Shown piece by piece: positions 51,969 through 61,119 of a DNA stretch of 64,000 nt. This stretch comes from CAXXOK01 sp963675925. Lineage in GTDB: Bacteria > Bacillota > Clostridia > Christensenellales > Aristaeellaceae. Under the pieces are notes generated by a model. The model saw nothing but the letters and a program-made list of their open reading frames with translations, was not told the origin of the DNA and searched no databases. The number at the start of each line of letters is the position of its first letter. Position 1 is the first letter of the stretch. A program made the position numbers and the translations under genes. The DNA is taken from the NCBI GenBank assembly GCA_963675925.2, contig CAXXIB010000004.1, forward strand, positions 372,001 to 436,000, in the 5' to 3' direction.

Positions 51969-52913
51969 ATGCCCAGGCATGCGCGTCAGGTGATAGAATA
52001 CCGTGTCTACGAGCTGAATATCGATTTCCCTGCACTGCTGCTGGACGGCGAGCAGTGGCACATTTCCGATGTGAAAAGCAAGCATCTGCACTTTCACAAC
52101 TGTTTGGAGATCGGCGTATGCCACACCAACTCCGGCACACTGCTGGTGCGCGATGAGCCGTTCCACTTTCATGCGGGCGATGTCACCCTGCTCCCCCGCC
52201 ATGTGCCCCACACCACCTATTCGTCCCGCGGCATGACAAGCCTGTGGAGTTATGTATTTGTCGATATGCGGGAGCTGCTGTCCGAGTTATTGCACACCGA
52301 CGAGGACTTTGAACTATCCAACTTCAGCCCGCAAAACTTTGTGCACCTGTTTAAAGGAGACGAGCATCCGAAAATCCGCTTCCTCGCCTCCTCGATCATC
52401 GATGAGCTGAAAACCCGGCAGCCGCATTATCAGGAATCCACCAAGGGACTGTTAACGTCCCTGTTTTTTGAGATCACACGCGCCCTACAGTTGAACGCCA
52501 AGACCCAGCCCGTAAAGAAACGCAAGGATACCCTAGTGCTCACCCCGGCGCTGAACTATATTAATGAAAACTATATGCGCAAAATCGCCGTGGACGAGCT
52601 CGCGGAGATGTGCCACCTGTCCACAACCCATTTTCGGCGCTTGTTTTTCTCCATCATGGGTGCTAACCCCCACACCTTCATCAACCAGACCCGCATCACA
52701 AGGGCCTGCACCATGCTGCAAACCACCGAGGACGCCATTTTGAGCATTGCCGAGACCGTCGGGTTTACCTCAGTGTCCAGCTTTAACCGCTGTTTTCAGC
52801 AGATGATCGGCGTGACCCCGCGCCAGTTCCGCAACCCCGACAAGCAGGACCACAAGCCGCAGCGCCCGCAAAGCATTGTGCAATACCGCGGCTGGGTGGC
52901 ACCCGACCAATAA
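51969..52913 (+). CDS. AraC-family transcriptional regulator
   Basis: 314 residues. An N-terminal cupin-like sensor (LHFHNCLEIGVCHTNSGTLLVRDEPFHFHAGDVTLLPRHVPHTTY) and a C-terminal double helix-turn-helix (ISVDELAEMCHLSTTHFRRLFFS-type and SIAETVGFTSVSSFNRCFQQMIGVTPRQFR). AraC proteins with this sensor activate sugar-utilisation operons. It is divergent from the LplB-type permease operon and is its likely activator. ATG 51969 was preferred to the GTG at 51957, which lies in the GAGGTG site. Confidence 0.9.
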   Translation: MPRHARQVIEYRVYELNIDFPALLLDGEQWHISDVKSKHLHFHNCLEIGVCHTNSGTLLVRDEPFHFHAGDVTLLPRHVPHTTYSSRGMTSLWSYVFVDMRELLSELLHTDEDFELSNFSPQNFVHLFKGDEHPKIRFLASSIIDELKTRQPHYQESTKGLLTSLFFEITRALQLNAKTQPVKKRKDTLVLTPALNYINENYMRKIAVDELAEMCHLSTTHFRRLFFSIMGANPHTFINQTRITRACTMLQTTEDAILSIAETVGFTSVSSFNRCFQQMIGVTPRQFRNPDKQDHKPQRPQSIVQYRGWVAPDQ

Positions 52914-52928
52914 ACAGCGAAAGGCGGG

Positions 52929-53195
52929 ATGCCTATCCAAGCCCCTATGCCCTGCAAGCGCTGCCTGCTGGAAGACATGGACGACGAACAGGCCCTGTAT
53001 GCCCTGATTCAAAGCCGCATCGCCCTGCTTGCCGAAAGCGACAAAGTAAGTGATGAAGCCTATCGGCACAGGGTGTCGATTTGCAAAACCTGCGACCAAT
53101 TACTGGGTGGAACCTGCGGGCAGTGCGGCTGCTATGTGGAGCTTCGCGCCATCAAGCGCAGCATGCATTGCCCCTGTATCCCCCCGCGGTGGTAA
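52929..53195 (+). CDS. DUF6171-like cysteine-rich small protein
   Basis: 88 residues. CKRCLLEDM at the start, then CKTCDQLLGGTCGQCGCYVELRA and CPCIPPRW near the end give eight cysteines, probably two zinc sites. I recognise the pattern as DUF6171, of unknown function. GAAAGGCGGG lies before the ATG. It starts 15 bases after the AraC gene and lies before the GH51 gene. Confidence 0.7.
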   Translation: MPIQAPMPCKRCLLEDMDDEQALYALIQSRIALLAESDKVSDEAYRHRVSICKTCDQLLGGTCGQCGCYVELRAIKRSMHCPCIPPRW

Positions 53196-53218
53196 AGTAA
53201 CTGAAGGAGACAAATGGT

Positions 53219-54688
53219 ATGGTCAACATCAAACTAAACCCGGACAAACCCTTAGGCACCATCAACCGGAACATCTACGGGCATTTCTCGGAGCACCTGG
53301 GCCGCTGTATCTATCAGGGCCTGTTCGTGGGCGAGGACTCGCCCATTGCAAACGTAAACGGCATGCGCAAGGATGTGGTGGACGCGCTGAAAACCATCCG
53401 CGTGCCGGTGCTGCGCTGGCCGGGCGGCTGCTTTGCAGACGAATACCACTGGGAAGACGGCATCGGCCCCAAGGAAGAGCGCAAACGCATGGTCAACACC
53501 CACTGGGGCGGCGTGGTGGAGGATAACTCCTTTGGCACACACGAGTTTATGGAGCTGTGCAGGCAGATTGGCTGCGAGCCGTATATAAACGGCAACCTTG
53601 GCTCCGGCACCATCCGGGAAATGGCCGAATGGGTGGAGTATTGCAACTCCGACGGCGATTCCACCGTGGTGCAGCGCCGCTGGGCCAACGGGCAGAAGGA
53701 AAGCTTCGGCGTGAAGTACTGGGGCGTCGGCAACGAAAACTGGGGCTGCGGCGGCAACATGCTGCCGGAGTATTATGCCAACGAGTACCGCCGCTACCAA
53801 ACCTACTGCCGCGATTACGGCAAACACAAGCTATATAAAATCGCTTGCGGGCCGGGCACAGCCGACACCGAGTGGACCGATGTCGTGATGAAAATGGCGC
53901 ACGACAGGATGGACGCACTGACCATGCACCATTACACCATCGCCACCGGCGTATGGCAGGATAAGGGCAGCGCGACGGTATTTGACGAAGCGCTGTACTA
54001 CCAAACCCTGCACAGCGCAATGCAGATGGACCGCATCATCAAGGGGCACTTGGCCGTTATGGACAAGTACGACCCCACCCACCGCGTGGGTCTGATCGTA
54101 GATGAGTGGGGCACCTGGCACAACGTGGAGCCGGACACCAACCCCGGTTTCCTGTTCCAGCAAAACACCATGCGCGACGCGCTTGTGGCCTCGCTGACGC
54201 TGGATATTTTCAACAGCCACAATGACCGCGTTGTGATGGCCAACCTCGCCCAGACGGTGAATGTATTGCAGGCGGTGATCCTGACCGAGGGTGACCGTAT
54301 GGTCCTGACCCCCACCTACCATGTGTTTGACCTGTACAAGGCGCATCAGGATGCCGAGCGGATTGACCACACGCTGGTCGCAGGCACGGCCGGTACCGCC
54401 AGCCACCCCATCCCCGCCATCAGCATGACAGCATCCCAAAAGGACGGTGTGCTGACCGTGACCCTGACCAATACCGCACTCGATCAGGCGGCGGATATTC
54501 AGCTGCAGCCCGGAAAGGCGATCGCCCATGCCCAAGGACGGCTGCTGACCGGCCGCATGGACGCGTATAATGATTTTGACAAGCAGCCCATCGCCATCGC
54601 GCCGCTCACCGGCGTGACCGTCGGCAAGGACGGCGTTACTTTCTCACTGCCGCCCTGCAGCGTGGCAGAGCTGACATTGACCGTATAA
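53219..54688 (+). CDS. GH51 alpha-L-arabinofuranosidase
   Basis: 489 residues, no signal peptide. INRNIYGHFSEHLGRCIYQGL and VLRWPGGCFADEYHWEDGIGP are GH51 signatures; the acid/base Glu is in GVGNENWGCGG (near residue 173) and the nucleophile Glu in LIVDEWGTW (near 295). A C-terminal beta-sandwich follows. It removes arabinofuranose from imported arabinan or arabinogalactan pieces, which fits side chains of rhamnogalacturonan I. GAAGGAG precedes the ATG by some bases. Confidence 0.92.
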   Translation: MVNIKLNPDKPLGTINRNIYGHFSEHLGRCIYQGLFVGEDSPIANVNGMRKDVVDALKTIRVPVLRWPGGCFADEYHWEDGIGPKEERKRMVNTHWGGVVEDNSFGTHEFMELCRQIGCEPYINGNLGSGTIREMAEWVEYCNSDGDSTVVQRRWANGQKESFGVKYWGVGNENWGCGGNMLPEYYANEYRRYQTYCRDYGKHKLYKIACGPGTADTEWTDVVMKMAHDRMDALTMHHYTIATGVWQDKGSATVFDEALYYQTLHSAMQMDRIIKGHLAVMDKYDPTHRVGLIVDEWGTWHNVEPDTNPGFLFQQNTMRDALVASLTLDIFNSHNDRVVMANLAQTVNVLQAVILTEGDRMVLTPTYHVFDLYKAHQDAERIDHTLVAGTAGTASHPIPAISMTASQKDGVLTVTLTNTALDQAADIQLQPGKAIAHAQGRLLTGRMDAYNDFDKQPIAIAPLTGVTVGKDGVTFSLPPCSVAELTLTV

Positions 54689-54707
54689 TTTCCTATATTA
54701 TTAATAG

Positions 54708-54739
54708 AAGGATCAGGCGGCAACCGCCTGATCCTTTTT
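54708..54739. terminator. Convergent terminator after GH51, overlapping the lysE end
   Basis: AGGATCAGGCGGCAACCGCCTGATCC followed by TTTTT: an 11-bp perfect stem. The left gene ends 20 bases before it, and the last codons of the minus-strand LysE gene lie inside the stem. Confidence 0.85.
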
Positions 54740-55333
54740 CATGAGCAATCGCAGCCCATAGGCAATCAGCGCAGCGCCGACCAGCCCGTTCAGGATTTGG
54801 ATGGCGACTTCCGGCAGAAAGCCGGATACGCCGCTGCCGATGATAGCGACCAGAGAAAGCGACAGCAGGGTGGACAAAACACAGCCCCCGGCAAACAGCG
54901 AAAGCTGCCGCCTGTTCCAGTGGTGCTGGGCGATCTGCGCGGTGAATACCCCGCCCCAGAATAGTATGGTCAGCGGATTGGAGACCGTCAGCACAAAGCC
55001 CCGCCAGAATGGATTACCACTCGCCACGCCAAACAGCTGCATACCGGGAAACAAAACGATGCCAAACGCGCCCAGTAAACTATTAAGCCCAAACAGGCAC
55101 AGCACCAGGCAGCCTGCCCAGGTGACCACCACTCTGACCCTTGCCCGTTGCAGCAGTGCTGCCGCGCCCAGCCCCGAAAGCGTAACAAACAGGGCATCCG
55201 CCAATGTTACGGCCAGCGCGACCAGCATGCCGGCGGCAAATCCCTGCTCCGCAGCCGTTTGCAAGGTGAGCAAACACAGCGGCCCCACCGCCAGCTGCAA
55301 CGCCATGCCAAACCGCAATCCCCGAAATATCAT
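54713..55333 (-). CDS. LysE-family amino-acid exporter
   Basis: 206 residues with six predicted helices. GMALQLAVGPLCLLTLQTAAEQGFAAG at the start and the conserved SNPLTILFWGGVF near residue 114-126 are LysE/RhtB features. It exports amino acids or similar solutes. It follows the Lrp-type regulator by 45 bases on the same strand, the usual pairing of exporter with its amino-acid sensor. Its last codons sit inside the shared terminator stem. Confidence 0.88.
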   Translation of the reverse strand: MIFRGLRFGMALQLAVGPLCLLTLQTAAEQGFAAGMLVALAVTLADALFVTLSGLGAAALLQRARVRVVVTWAGCLVLCLFGLNSLLGAFGIVLFPGMQLFGVASGNPFWRGFVLTVSNPLTILFWGGVFTAQIAQHHWNRRQLSLFAGGCVLSTLLSLSLVAIIGSGVSGFLPEVAIQILNGLVGAALIAYGLRLLMKKDQAVAA

Positions 55334-55378
55334 GCAACGACCTTCTTTACAAAGTACAGCCCATACGCCACGATGAGG

Positions 55379-55822
55379 CTACCCGGCGTTCATTTCTTCC
55401 TTTAATGTATGCAGGCAAATCATGGTGTTGGTATCCTTCACACCCTGAATGCCTTTCAGCGTACCGGAAATAAAGGCCTCCAGCGCACGCACGGTATCCG
55501 CCGACAGTTTCAGCAAATAATCGTACGCCCCAGTCACATGGTGGCATTCCAGCACGCACGCATGGCGCACAATATCGTCGCGGAAGGCTTGCACCCGATC
55601 CGCACCGCCGATACGCACCAACACATACGCAAGCAGCGCTTGGCCGGTCGCTTCACGGCTGAGGCGCACGGTGTAGCCCGTAATCACACCGGCCTGTTCC
55701 ATTTTACGAATACGCTCTGCCACAGCAGGGACCGATAGTTTCACCTTCCTGCCGATATCGGACACGGTTGCCCGTGCATTTGCTTTCAGTTCGCTTAGGA
55801 TTGCGGCATCGATTCCGTCCAT
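55379..55822 (-). CDS. Lrp/AsnC-family regulator
   Basis: 147 residues. The N-terminal HTH is MDGIDAAILSELKANARATVSDIGRKVKLSVPAVAERIRKMEQAGVITGY, followed by the RAM ligand domain (VLECHHVTGAYDYLLKLSADTVRALEAFI). It senses an amino acid and probably controls lysE downstream. ATG 55822 has GGGCGAGGA upstream; the open frame reaches 55861. Confidence 0.92.
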   Translation of the reverse strand: MDGIDAAILSELKANARATVSDIGRKVKLSVPAVAERIRKMEQAGVITGYTVRLSREATGQALLAYVLVRIGGADRVQAFRDDIVRHACVLECHHVTGAYDYLLKLSADTVRALEAFISGTLKGIQGVKDTNTMICLHTLKEEMNAG

Positions 55823-56048
55823 ATCCTCGCCCCCTTTGCCCCGGAGTATAGCATAAATCACGGTTATTATGGTATATTTCGTATAATTCTTTCTATTTTT
55901 ATCTCATTCATGCATTTATCCTTAATTTCTTATGTACTTCTATCACTTTTCATGAATAAACGCTTGGTTGTATGCAGTGGTTTTACCGCGCTTAACGCTA
56001 ATATATCCGTGCATTATTCGTATTTATTTTGTTTTTATGCAGATATTG

Positions 56049-56077
56049 TTGACTTTTGTTCATAATTATGATAGTTT
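56049..56077 (+). promoter_or_regulatory. Promoter candidate of the amino-acid importer operon
   Basis: -35 TTGACT (56049-56054), 17-base spacer, -10 TAGTTT (56072-56077), about 55 bases before the binding-protein start. The -10 is weak. Confidence 0.4.
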
Positions 56078-56135
56078 AATGAATACAAAGGAGTTGTACA
56101 CCACAACTCTATTTTTATTTTGGAGGATTGCAATC

Positions 56136-56933
56136 ATGAACAAAAAAGTACTGGCTCTCATGCTCTCCATCGCAATGCTGCTCTCTGTCGGCGTGCTGGC
56201 ATCGGCGGATGAAGCGATCGATCTTTCTGACGTCCAACTCATGCAGGACGGCGTACTGAACATCGGTATGGAAATCGGCTATCCTCCGTTTGAAGAGTTT
56301 GCTGAAGACGGTGTCACCCCCATCGGCTACGATGTGGACTTCGCCTTGGCGCTGGGCGAAAAGCTCGGCCTGACCATCAACTTCGTCAACACCGCGTGGG
56401 ACGGCATCTTCCAGGGCATCGGCGTGAATTATGACGTTGTCATCTCCGCCGTCACCATCACCGAAGAACGCAAAGAAACCATGTCGTTCTCCGATCCCTA
56501 CATTAATAACTATCAGGCCGTGGTTGTGCCCATGGATTTCGAAGGCGAAATCGCCTCCTTCCTGGATCTGGATGGCATGGTACTGGCCGTGCAGAAGGAA
56601 ACCACCTCGGACATCCTGATGTCGGACTATGTGGACACAGAAACCATCACCGCCACGATCTCCGCCAACGAAAAGATTGCCACCTGCTTCTCGCAGCTGA
56701 CTGCCGGCGAAGTGGATGCGGTTGTCGTTGACTCCACCGTGGCCATGGGCTACCTGGCCTCTGCTCCCGATCTGTACAAAATCGCCTTCCTGGACGAGAG
56801 CGAACCCGAACAGTTCGGCGTCGCCATGGGCCTGGATGCCACTGCGCTGCAAACCGCCATCAACGAGGCGATTGCCCTGCTGACCGAAGAAGGCTTCTTC
56901 GACGAGAACATCGCGTTCTGGTTTGGCGAATGA
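56136..56933 (+). CDS. Polar amino-acid ABC transporter binding protein
   Basis: 265 residues. A signal peptide (MNKKVLALMLSIAMLLSVGVLASA) without a lipobox cysteine precedes an SBP_bac_3 fold: LNIGMEIGYPPFEEFAEDG, GYDVDFALALGEKLGL, WDGIFQGIGVNYDVVISAVTITEERKETMSFSDPY. The last stretch contacts the amino-acid carboxylate. The ligand is not clear. The start at 56136 has TTGGAGGA upstream, and the frame is open to 55968. First gene of the operon with the permease and ATPase. Confidence 0.92.
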   Translation: MNKKVLALMLSIAMLLSVGVLASADEAIDLSDVQLMQDGVLNIGMEIGYPPFEEFAEDGVTPIGYDVDFALALGEKLGLTINFVNTAWDGIFQGIGVNYDVVISAVTITEERKETMSFSDPYINNYQAVVVPMDFEGEIASFLDLDGMVLAVQKETTSDILMSDYVDTETITATISANEKIATCFSQLTAGEVDAVVVDSTVAMGYLASAPDLYKIAFLDESEPEQFGVAMGLDATALQTAINEAIALLTEEGFFDENIAFWFGE

Positions 56934-56974
56934 TCCTTCTCACGCTCAATCGACTTGTATAAAGTGGGAGTCCA

Positions 56975-58015
56975 ATGAAAGTTGTCAAACGAATCATTGA
57001 CGTAAAAGCGTGGAAACAAGCGACCAAAACGGCTGCCATCATTGTTATGGCAGCCGTGGCGCTTTTGATTACGCTAAGCGTTATCAACGTGTCGCAGCAG
57101 GACATGATGGCCAATGCATCCGAGACCATGGAAAAGGCCATAGAGGCGGATCAAACCAATACACGCAAGCGTGTGACTGCGACCTACAACAGCTTCGGGT
57201 TTATTAAGTACCTGTCGCTGTCTACTTCGGGTGCAAACGCCACAAAGGAAGCCTATGTTGGCTTTGCCGGGCAAGTGTACCCGGCCGACGAAGGCTTTAT
57301 GAAGTTCGTCGGGCAAATGGTGAACTACACCTACCGCATGCTCGGCACCGGGGAAAATATCCTCCACGGCGTAAAGCTGACGCTGCTGCTGACCACGGCA
57401 TCCATGCTGATCGGCCTGATTTTAAGCATTTTCCTGGCACTTGGGAAAATATCCAAAAACAAGCTTATCTCCAAAGTCTCCAGCGCGTATGTCTTCTTTT
57501 TCCGGGGTACCCCGCTGCTGATTCAGCTGTTTGTCATCTACTTCTCCGTACCGGTTATTTTCGGGTTTTCGTGGCGCGGCATCTTTGCCGTTGGCGATCC
57601 GGAAAGCGTATTCAAAGGTGCATTCCTGGCAGCGCTGATCTCGTTTTCACTCAACGCCGCCGCCTATTGCGCCGAAATTGTCCGCGCGGCCATCCAGTCC
57701 ATCAACAAAGGGCAGAGCGAAGCCGCCAAGGCACTGGGTATGGGGTACGGGCAGACCATGCGGCACATTATCATCCCCCAGTCCATCCGGCGGATGATTC
57801 CCCCGCTGTGTAATGAGTTCGTTATGATGATTAAGGATGTATCGCTGGTGTTTGCCATCTCGCTGATGGATATCACAACGATTTCCAAAACCATCATGAC
57901 CAGCGAAGGCAATTACCTGGTGTTTTTGCCGGCACTCATCATATACCTGGTCATCACCGCGATTTTCACCTACCTGTTTGGCAAGGTGGAAAAACGGCTT
58001 TCGATCTATGAGTAG
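56975..58015 (+). CDS. Polar amino-acid ABC transporter permease with N-terminal extension
   Basis: 346 residues, about 120 more than the usual 220. The HisM-type core starts near residue 125 (LHGVKLTLLLTTASMLIGLILS) and has the coupling motif QSEAAKALGMGYGQTMRHIIIPQSIRRMIPPL near residue 247-278. The extension begins with a membrane helix (about 20-40) and then about 80 residues that should be outside the cell membrane. Such fusions occur in some glutamine transporters. The SD before the ATG is weak (GTGGGAG). Co-transcribed with neighbours. Confidence 0.88.
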   Translation: MKVVKRIIDVKAWKQATKTAAIIVMAAVALLITLSVINVSQQDMMANASETMEKAIEADQTNTRKRVTATYNSFGFIKYLSLSTSGANATKEAYVGFAGQVYPADEGFMKFVGQMVNYTYRMLGTGENILHGVKLTLLLTTASMLIGLILSIFLALGKISKNKLISKVSSAYVFFFRGTPLLIQLFVIYFSVPVIFGFSWRGIFAVGDPESVFKGAFLAALISFSLNAAAYCAEIVRAAIQSINKGQSEAAKALGMGYGQTMRHIIIPQSIRRMIPPLCNEFVMMIKDVSLVFAISLMDITTISKTIMTSEGNYLVFLPALIIYLVITAIFTYLFGKVEKRLSIYE

Positions 58016-58024
58016 GAGGATATG

Positions 58025-58795
58025 ATGAGCGAGTATCAATACATTTTACGCACCGAAAATCTATACAAAAGCTTTGGCCACCTGGAAGTGCTCAAAGATG
58101 TGAACCTCAACGTGGAAAAGGGCGAGGTTATCTGCATCATCGGGCCGTCCGGCGCGGGCAAATCGACCTATCTGCGGTCGCTAAACCAGCTGGAGACTAT
58201 TACCAGCGGCAAGATTTTTATCAAAGACGAGCTGTTTTTACACCGCGAGCACAACCGCACCATTCACCGTATCGGCCCGGAAAAGCACAAAGCGCTGATG
58301 CTGGAAATGGGCATGGTGTTTCAGAGCTTTAACCTGTTCCCACACAAAACCGTGCTGGAGAACGTGATGATCGCCCAGGTGCTGGTCCGCAAGAAAAACA
58401 AAGCCGATGCCGAAACGCTTGCCCGGGATATCATCAAAATGGTCGGCCTGTCCGACAAGGTGGATGTGTATCCGTCCAAGCTGTCCGGCGGCCAGCAGCA
58501 GCGCGTGGCCATTGCCAGAGCGCTGGCCATGGAACCGGAGATCATGCTGTTTGACGAGCCCACCTCCGCGCTCGACCCCGAACTGGTCGGCGAGGTACTG
58601 GCCGTGATGAAGAAACTTGCCAGCCAGGGCATCACCATGCTGGTCGTCACCCACGAAATGGGCTTTGCCCGCGAAGTGGCTGACCGCGTCATCTTTATGG
58701 ATGCCGGACGCATCGCCCAGCAAGGCCCGCCCGAGGACATCTTCGTCAATCCCAAGGGCGACAGGCTAAAACAGTTTTTACAGAGTATTTTATAA
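58025..58795 (+). CDS. Polar amino-acid ABC transporter ATPase (GlnQ-type)
   Basis: 256 residues. Walker A GPSGAGKSTYLRSL near residue 38, Q-loop VFQSFNLFPHKTVLEN, signature LSGGQQQRVAIARAL, Walker B IMLFDEPTSALDP and switch His in VVTHEMGF: complete. It drives the adjacent permease. ATG 58025 has AGGAGG 5 bases upstream; the in-frame ATG at 58022 is only 2 bases from it. Confidence 0.95.
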   Translation: MSEYQYILRTENLYKSFGHLEVLKDVNLNVEKGEVICIIGPSGAGKSTYLRSLNQLETITSGKIFIKDELFLHREHNRTIHRIGPEKHKALMLEMGMVFQSFNLFPHKTVLENVMIAQVLVRKKNKADAETLARDIIKMVGLSDKVDVYPSKLSGGQQQRVAIARALAMEPEIMLFDEPTSALDPELVGEVLAVMKKLASQGITMLVVTHEMGFAREVADRVIFMDAGRIAQQGPPEDIFVNPKGDRLKQFLQSIL

Positions 58796-59086
58796 GGACG
58801 ATAGGGGTTCAATCACTTCAAAGGCTTTATCGTTGTCCCGCTCTCTTTCAATTTCAATACTCACTATATCTTCCCAAATCCAATTCGTTAACCGCTAGAA
58901 ACTTTGCCATATAAGACACGTATTCGAATTATCGCATCAACAAGACGGTTTTCATATACTCTTTAAGCAAAAACTCACAATGCTTATGAAGCACATCACC
59001 AACATGACTCTGTTTTACAAACAAAGCCCGTCATGTCAGCTATCTTATAGCACTATTAGTTGCAATACAAATTTTAAGTGTAAGCC
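58796..59086. other. Intergenic region, no gene seen
   Basis: About 290 bases, AT-rich toward the right, between the amino-acid importer and the AT-rich ATPase gene (convergent). A weak GACGATA/TATCGTTGTC hairpin lies at 58798-58838; it has no T run. No open frame with a ribosome site. Confidence 0.4.
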
Positions 59087-60667
59087 TTAGTATTTTCTCG
59101 TTTTCCTTATTGATGCTCTAAAAAATCGTAGCAACGGATAATGTAAAGTTAATGGCCTCATAGGATCAATGTCTTTATCACCCTTAAATGAAAATCGCGG
59201 TAATGATCCATAATTACCGATTATTCCAATTTCATATAAATCTCTCAATATTTGGTTCGGCTTTTTATTACTTTTCTGTAGGATCTCAACTTCCTTAAAA
59301 GTATCTGCTTTCCCATTTATCTGTGCAATAAAGTCATTTTGTTGGAATGGTAATATTAAGCCAGTCAAGGCTTGCTTAATCCCCTCTACTTCTTGATCAG
59401 AATATGTGGCTGTTAAAACTTCCTCAAACTCCGTCCAAGATTCCTCTGAATATCTTTGCTTAATTATATCAAATGTTGCTTGATCAATGAAATCTTTGTT
59501 TTCGCACATAACTTGAATAACAGAAAACAATCTAATAATGTCTCTAGGTCGATACCATGTTTGCCCCAAAATGTAATTGTGAATAGGTACTGCCGCACTT
59601 CCAACAGTCGGTAAAAAATATTCGCTCCAAATATCTTTACTCATTGGAAATCCAGCCATTTTTTCGCTATATTGGAATCTTTTCTCAAGCATTCTTAGCA
59701 AGGGATGATCCTTAATATCTCCACCTCTTTGTAGCCAACTAATGTGTATGCCAAAATCATGAATGGGCTTATTTATCTCCAAACCTTTAGACTTAACATT
59801 TCTGTAAACTTCATTACGAATAGCGGCAATTATATATACGTTAAACTTTTTTTCCTTTGCAATTTCATTCATATATTGAACAGCAAATATTAAATCACGA
59901 ATAAGACTTATATCTCTTTCATACTTTTTTGTCCGTTTAAGCGACAATTCTAGCTCATCAACAAAAATATATATGTTACCAAGTATCCCCGATAAGTTCG
60001 AGTATAAACTCAGGATCTTCCTTGCAACAGAGTTAAAGGAGACTACTTTTTTACTCTCATCTACCCATTCGAGATCCAAATTCAGCTTCGCGCAATTTGC
60101 CGCGTTTACTTCAATGTTCCCTTTTCTTATCTTTGGTAAAATCTTTCTAAAAATGCTAGCATCCTTGGTTTCATTGTAAATTGCGTTAATAAGACCACAT
60201 AGTTTTATCCAACCATCATTCTTCTTATCAAATACACCGCAGTCATTCTGATCTAACTGGTTGATAATTACTCTCACGAAATATACCTGCCATGCCAACA
60301 TACAGTTTATCGTATTGTCTGCAGGTATTTCGCTTTCAATTATTTCTTCAAAAGGAGCTTGTGGAATACCAGCTCTCTTAATTTGATTGCGCTGGTCTTC
60401 GTCAATTTCCTTTTTAAACCGAATAAATGCAGTTGCATTTTTACCAACATCTGTCAATACTGTGGATTCTATATACTTAAGCAACATTGTTTTACCAGTA
60501 CCTTTGTCTCCATATACATAGTAAATTGATCCGTCTACGAACTTCTTAAGATCAAATCCAGGATATTCAAAGAAAAGATCTTTGCATACACTATTGCCAT
60601 ATGTTAAGAATTCATTATATCCATCAATTTTACCAACATACAAATCCTTTAATTTTATCTTACCCAT
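59087..60667 (-). CDS. P-loop ATPase of the Sll1717 type, AT-rich
   Basis: 526 residues. After LYVGKIDGYNEF the Walker A GDKGTGKT is at residues 53-60 and the Walker B is IYIFVDELELS at about 232-242, followed by a sensor-like IIAAIRNEV. The C-terminal 200 are helical with WYRPRDIIRLFSVIQ. The start VGxxDGxxEF and GDKGTGKT fit the Sll1717-family ATPases found in mobile and defence islands; the activity is unknown. The gene is strongly AT-rich against the neighbours, alone, and with a long AT-rich flank, so it was probably acquired. AGAGGTG lies before the ATG. Confidence 0.72.
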   Translation of the reverse strand: MGKIKLKDLYVGKIDGYNEFLTYGNSVCKDLFFEYPGFDLKKFVDGSIYYVYGDKGTGKTMLLKYIESTVLTDVGKNATAFIRFKKEIDEDQRNQIKRAGIPQAPFEEIIESEIPADNTINCMLAWQVYFVRVIINQLDQNDCGVFDKKNDGWIKLCGLINAIYNETKDASIFRKILPKIRKGNIEVNAANCAKLNLDLEWVDESKKVVSFNSVARKILSLYSNLSGILGNIYIFVDELELSLKRTKKYERDISLIRDLIFAVQYMNEIAKEKKFNVYIIAAIRNEVYRNVKSKGLEINKPIHDFGIHISWLQRGGDIKDHPLLRMLEKRFQYSEKMAGFPMSKDIWSEYFLPTVGSAAVPIHNYILGQTWYRPRDIIRLFSVIQVMCENKDFIDQATFDIIKQRYSEESWTEFEEVLTATYSDQEVEGIKQALTGLILPFQQNDFIAQINGKADTFKEVEILQKSNKKPNQILRDLYEIGIIGNYGSLPRFSFKGDKDIDPMRPLTLHYPLLRFFRASIRKTRKY

Positions 60668-61119
60668 ATTACAAGCACCTCTGATTGATTTATATTACGT
60701 TGCTATATAAAGACCTGTCACAATAAAACATCATTGTTATCATATACTTCTCATCCAGAAAACATTCACTTCAGAAAAATTTCATTGAACAAATTATATC
60801 ATGAATCAAGTCACTGAATATGCATTTACTATTGTTTAATTTATGTCTTTTGTAATGTTAACTATTGTTCCATTCTTTGTATAGTAAAGATTTCTCTAGG
60901 TTGCATTGACAGGTTCCATAGAATTACCAGAAATACCTTGCCAACTTATGGAAGCGTATGTCATGTAGACACTACACAATAGGCTTGACCTACATTAAGA
61001 TGCTAGTTCCATTGATGATAATTTAAATCGCGACAATGAAGTAAATGAATCAAACAGGTCCAAGACAGCGGAAATCAGACCGCCAAAATGTGCGAGATTT
61101 GTTCGTTGTTTGCCTGCAA
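60668..61119. other. AT-rich intergenic region, no gene seen
   Basis: About 450 bases. It includes the upstream part of the Sll1717-type gene and the region after the DUF1848 gene. No RNA, repeat or operator was found; promoter candidates for the ATPase gene are poorly spaced. The base composition changes from AT-rich to GC-rich close to 61050, which may mark the edge of the acquired segment. Confidence 0.4.
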
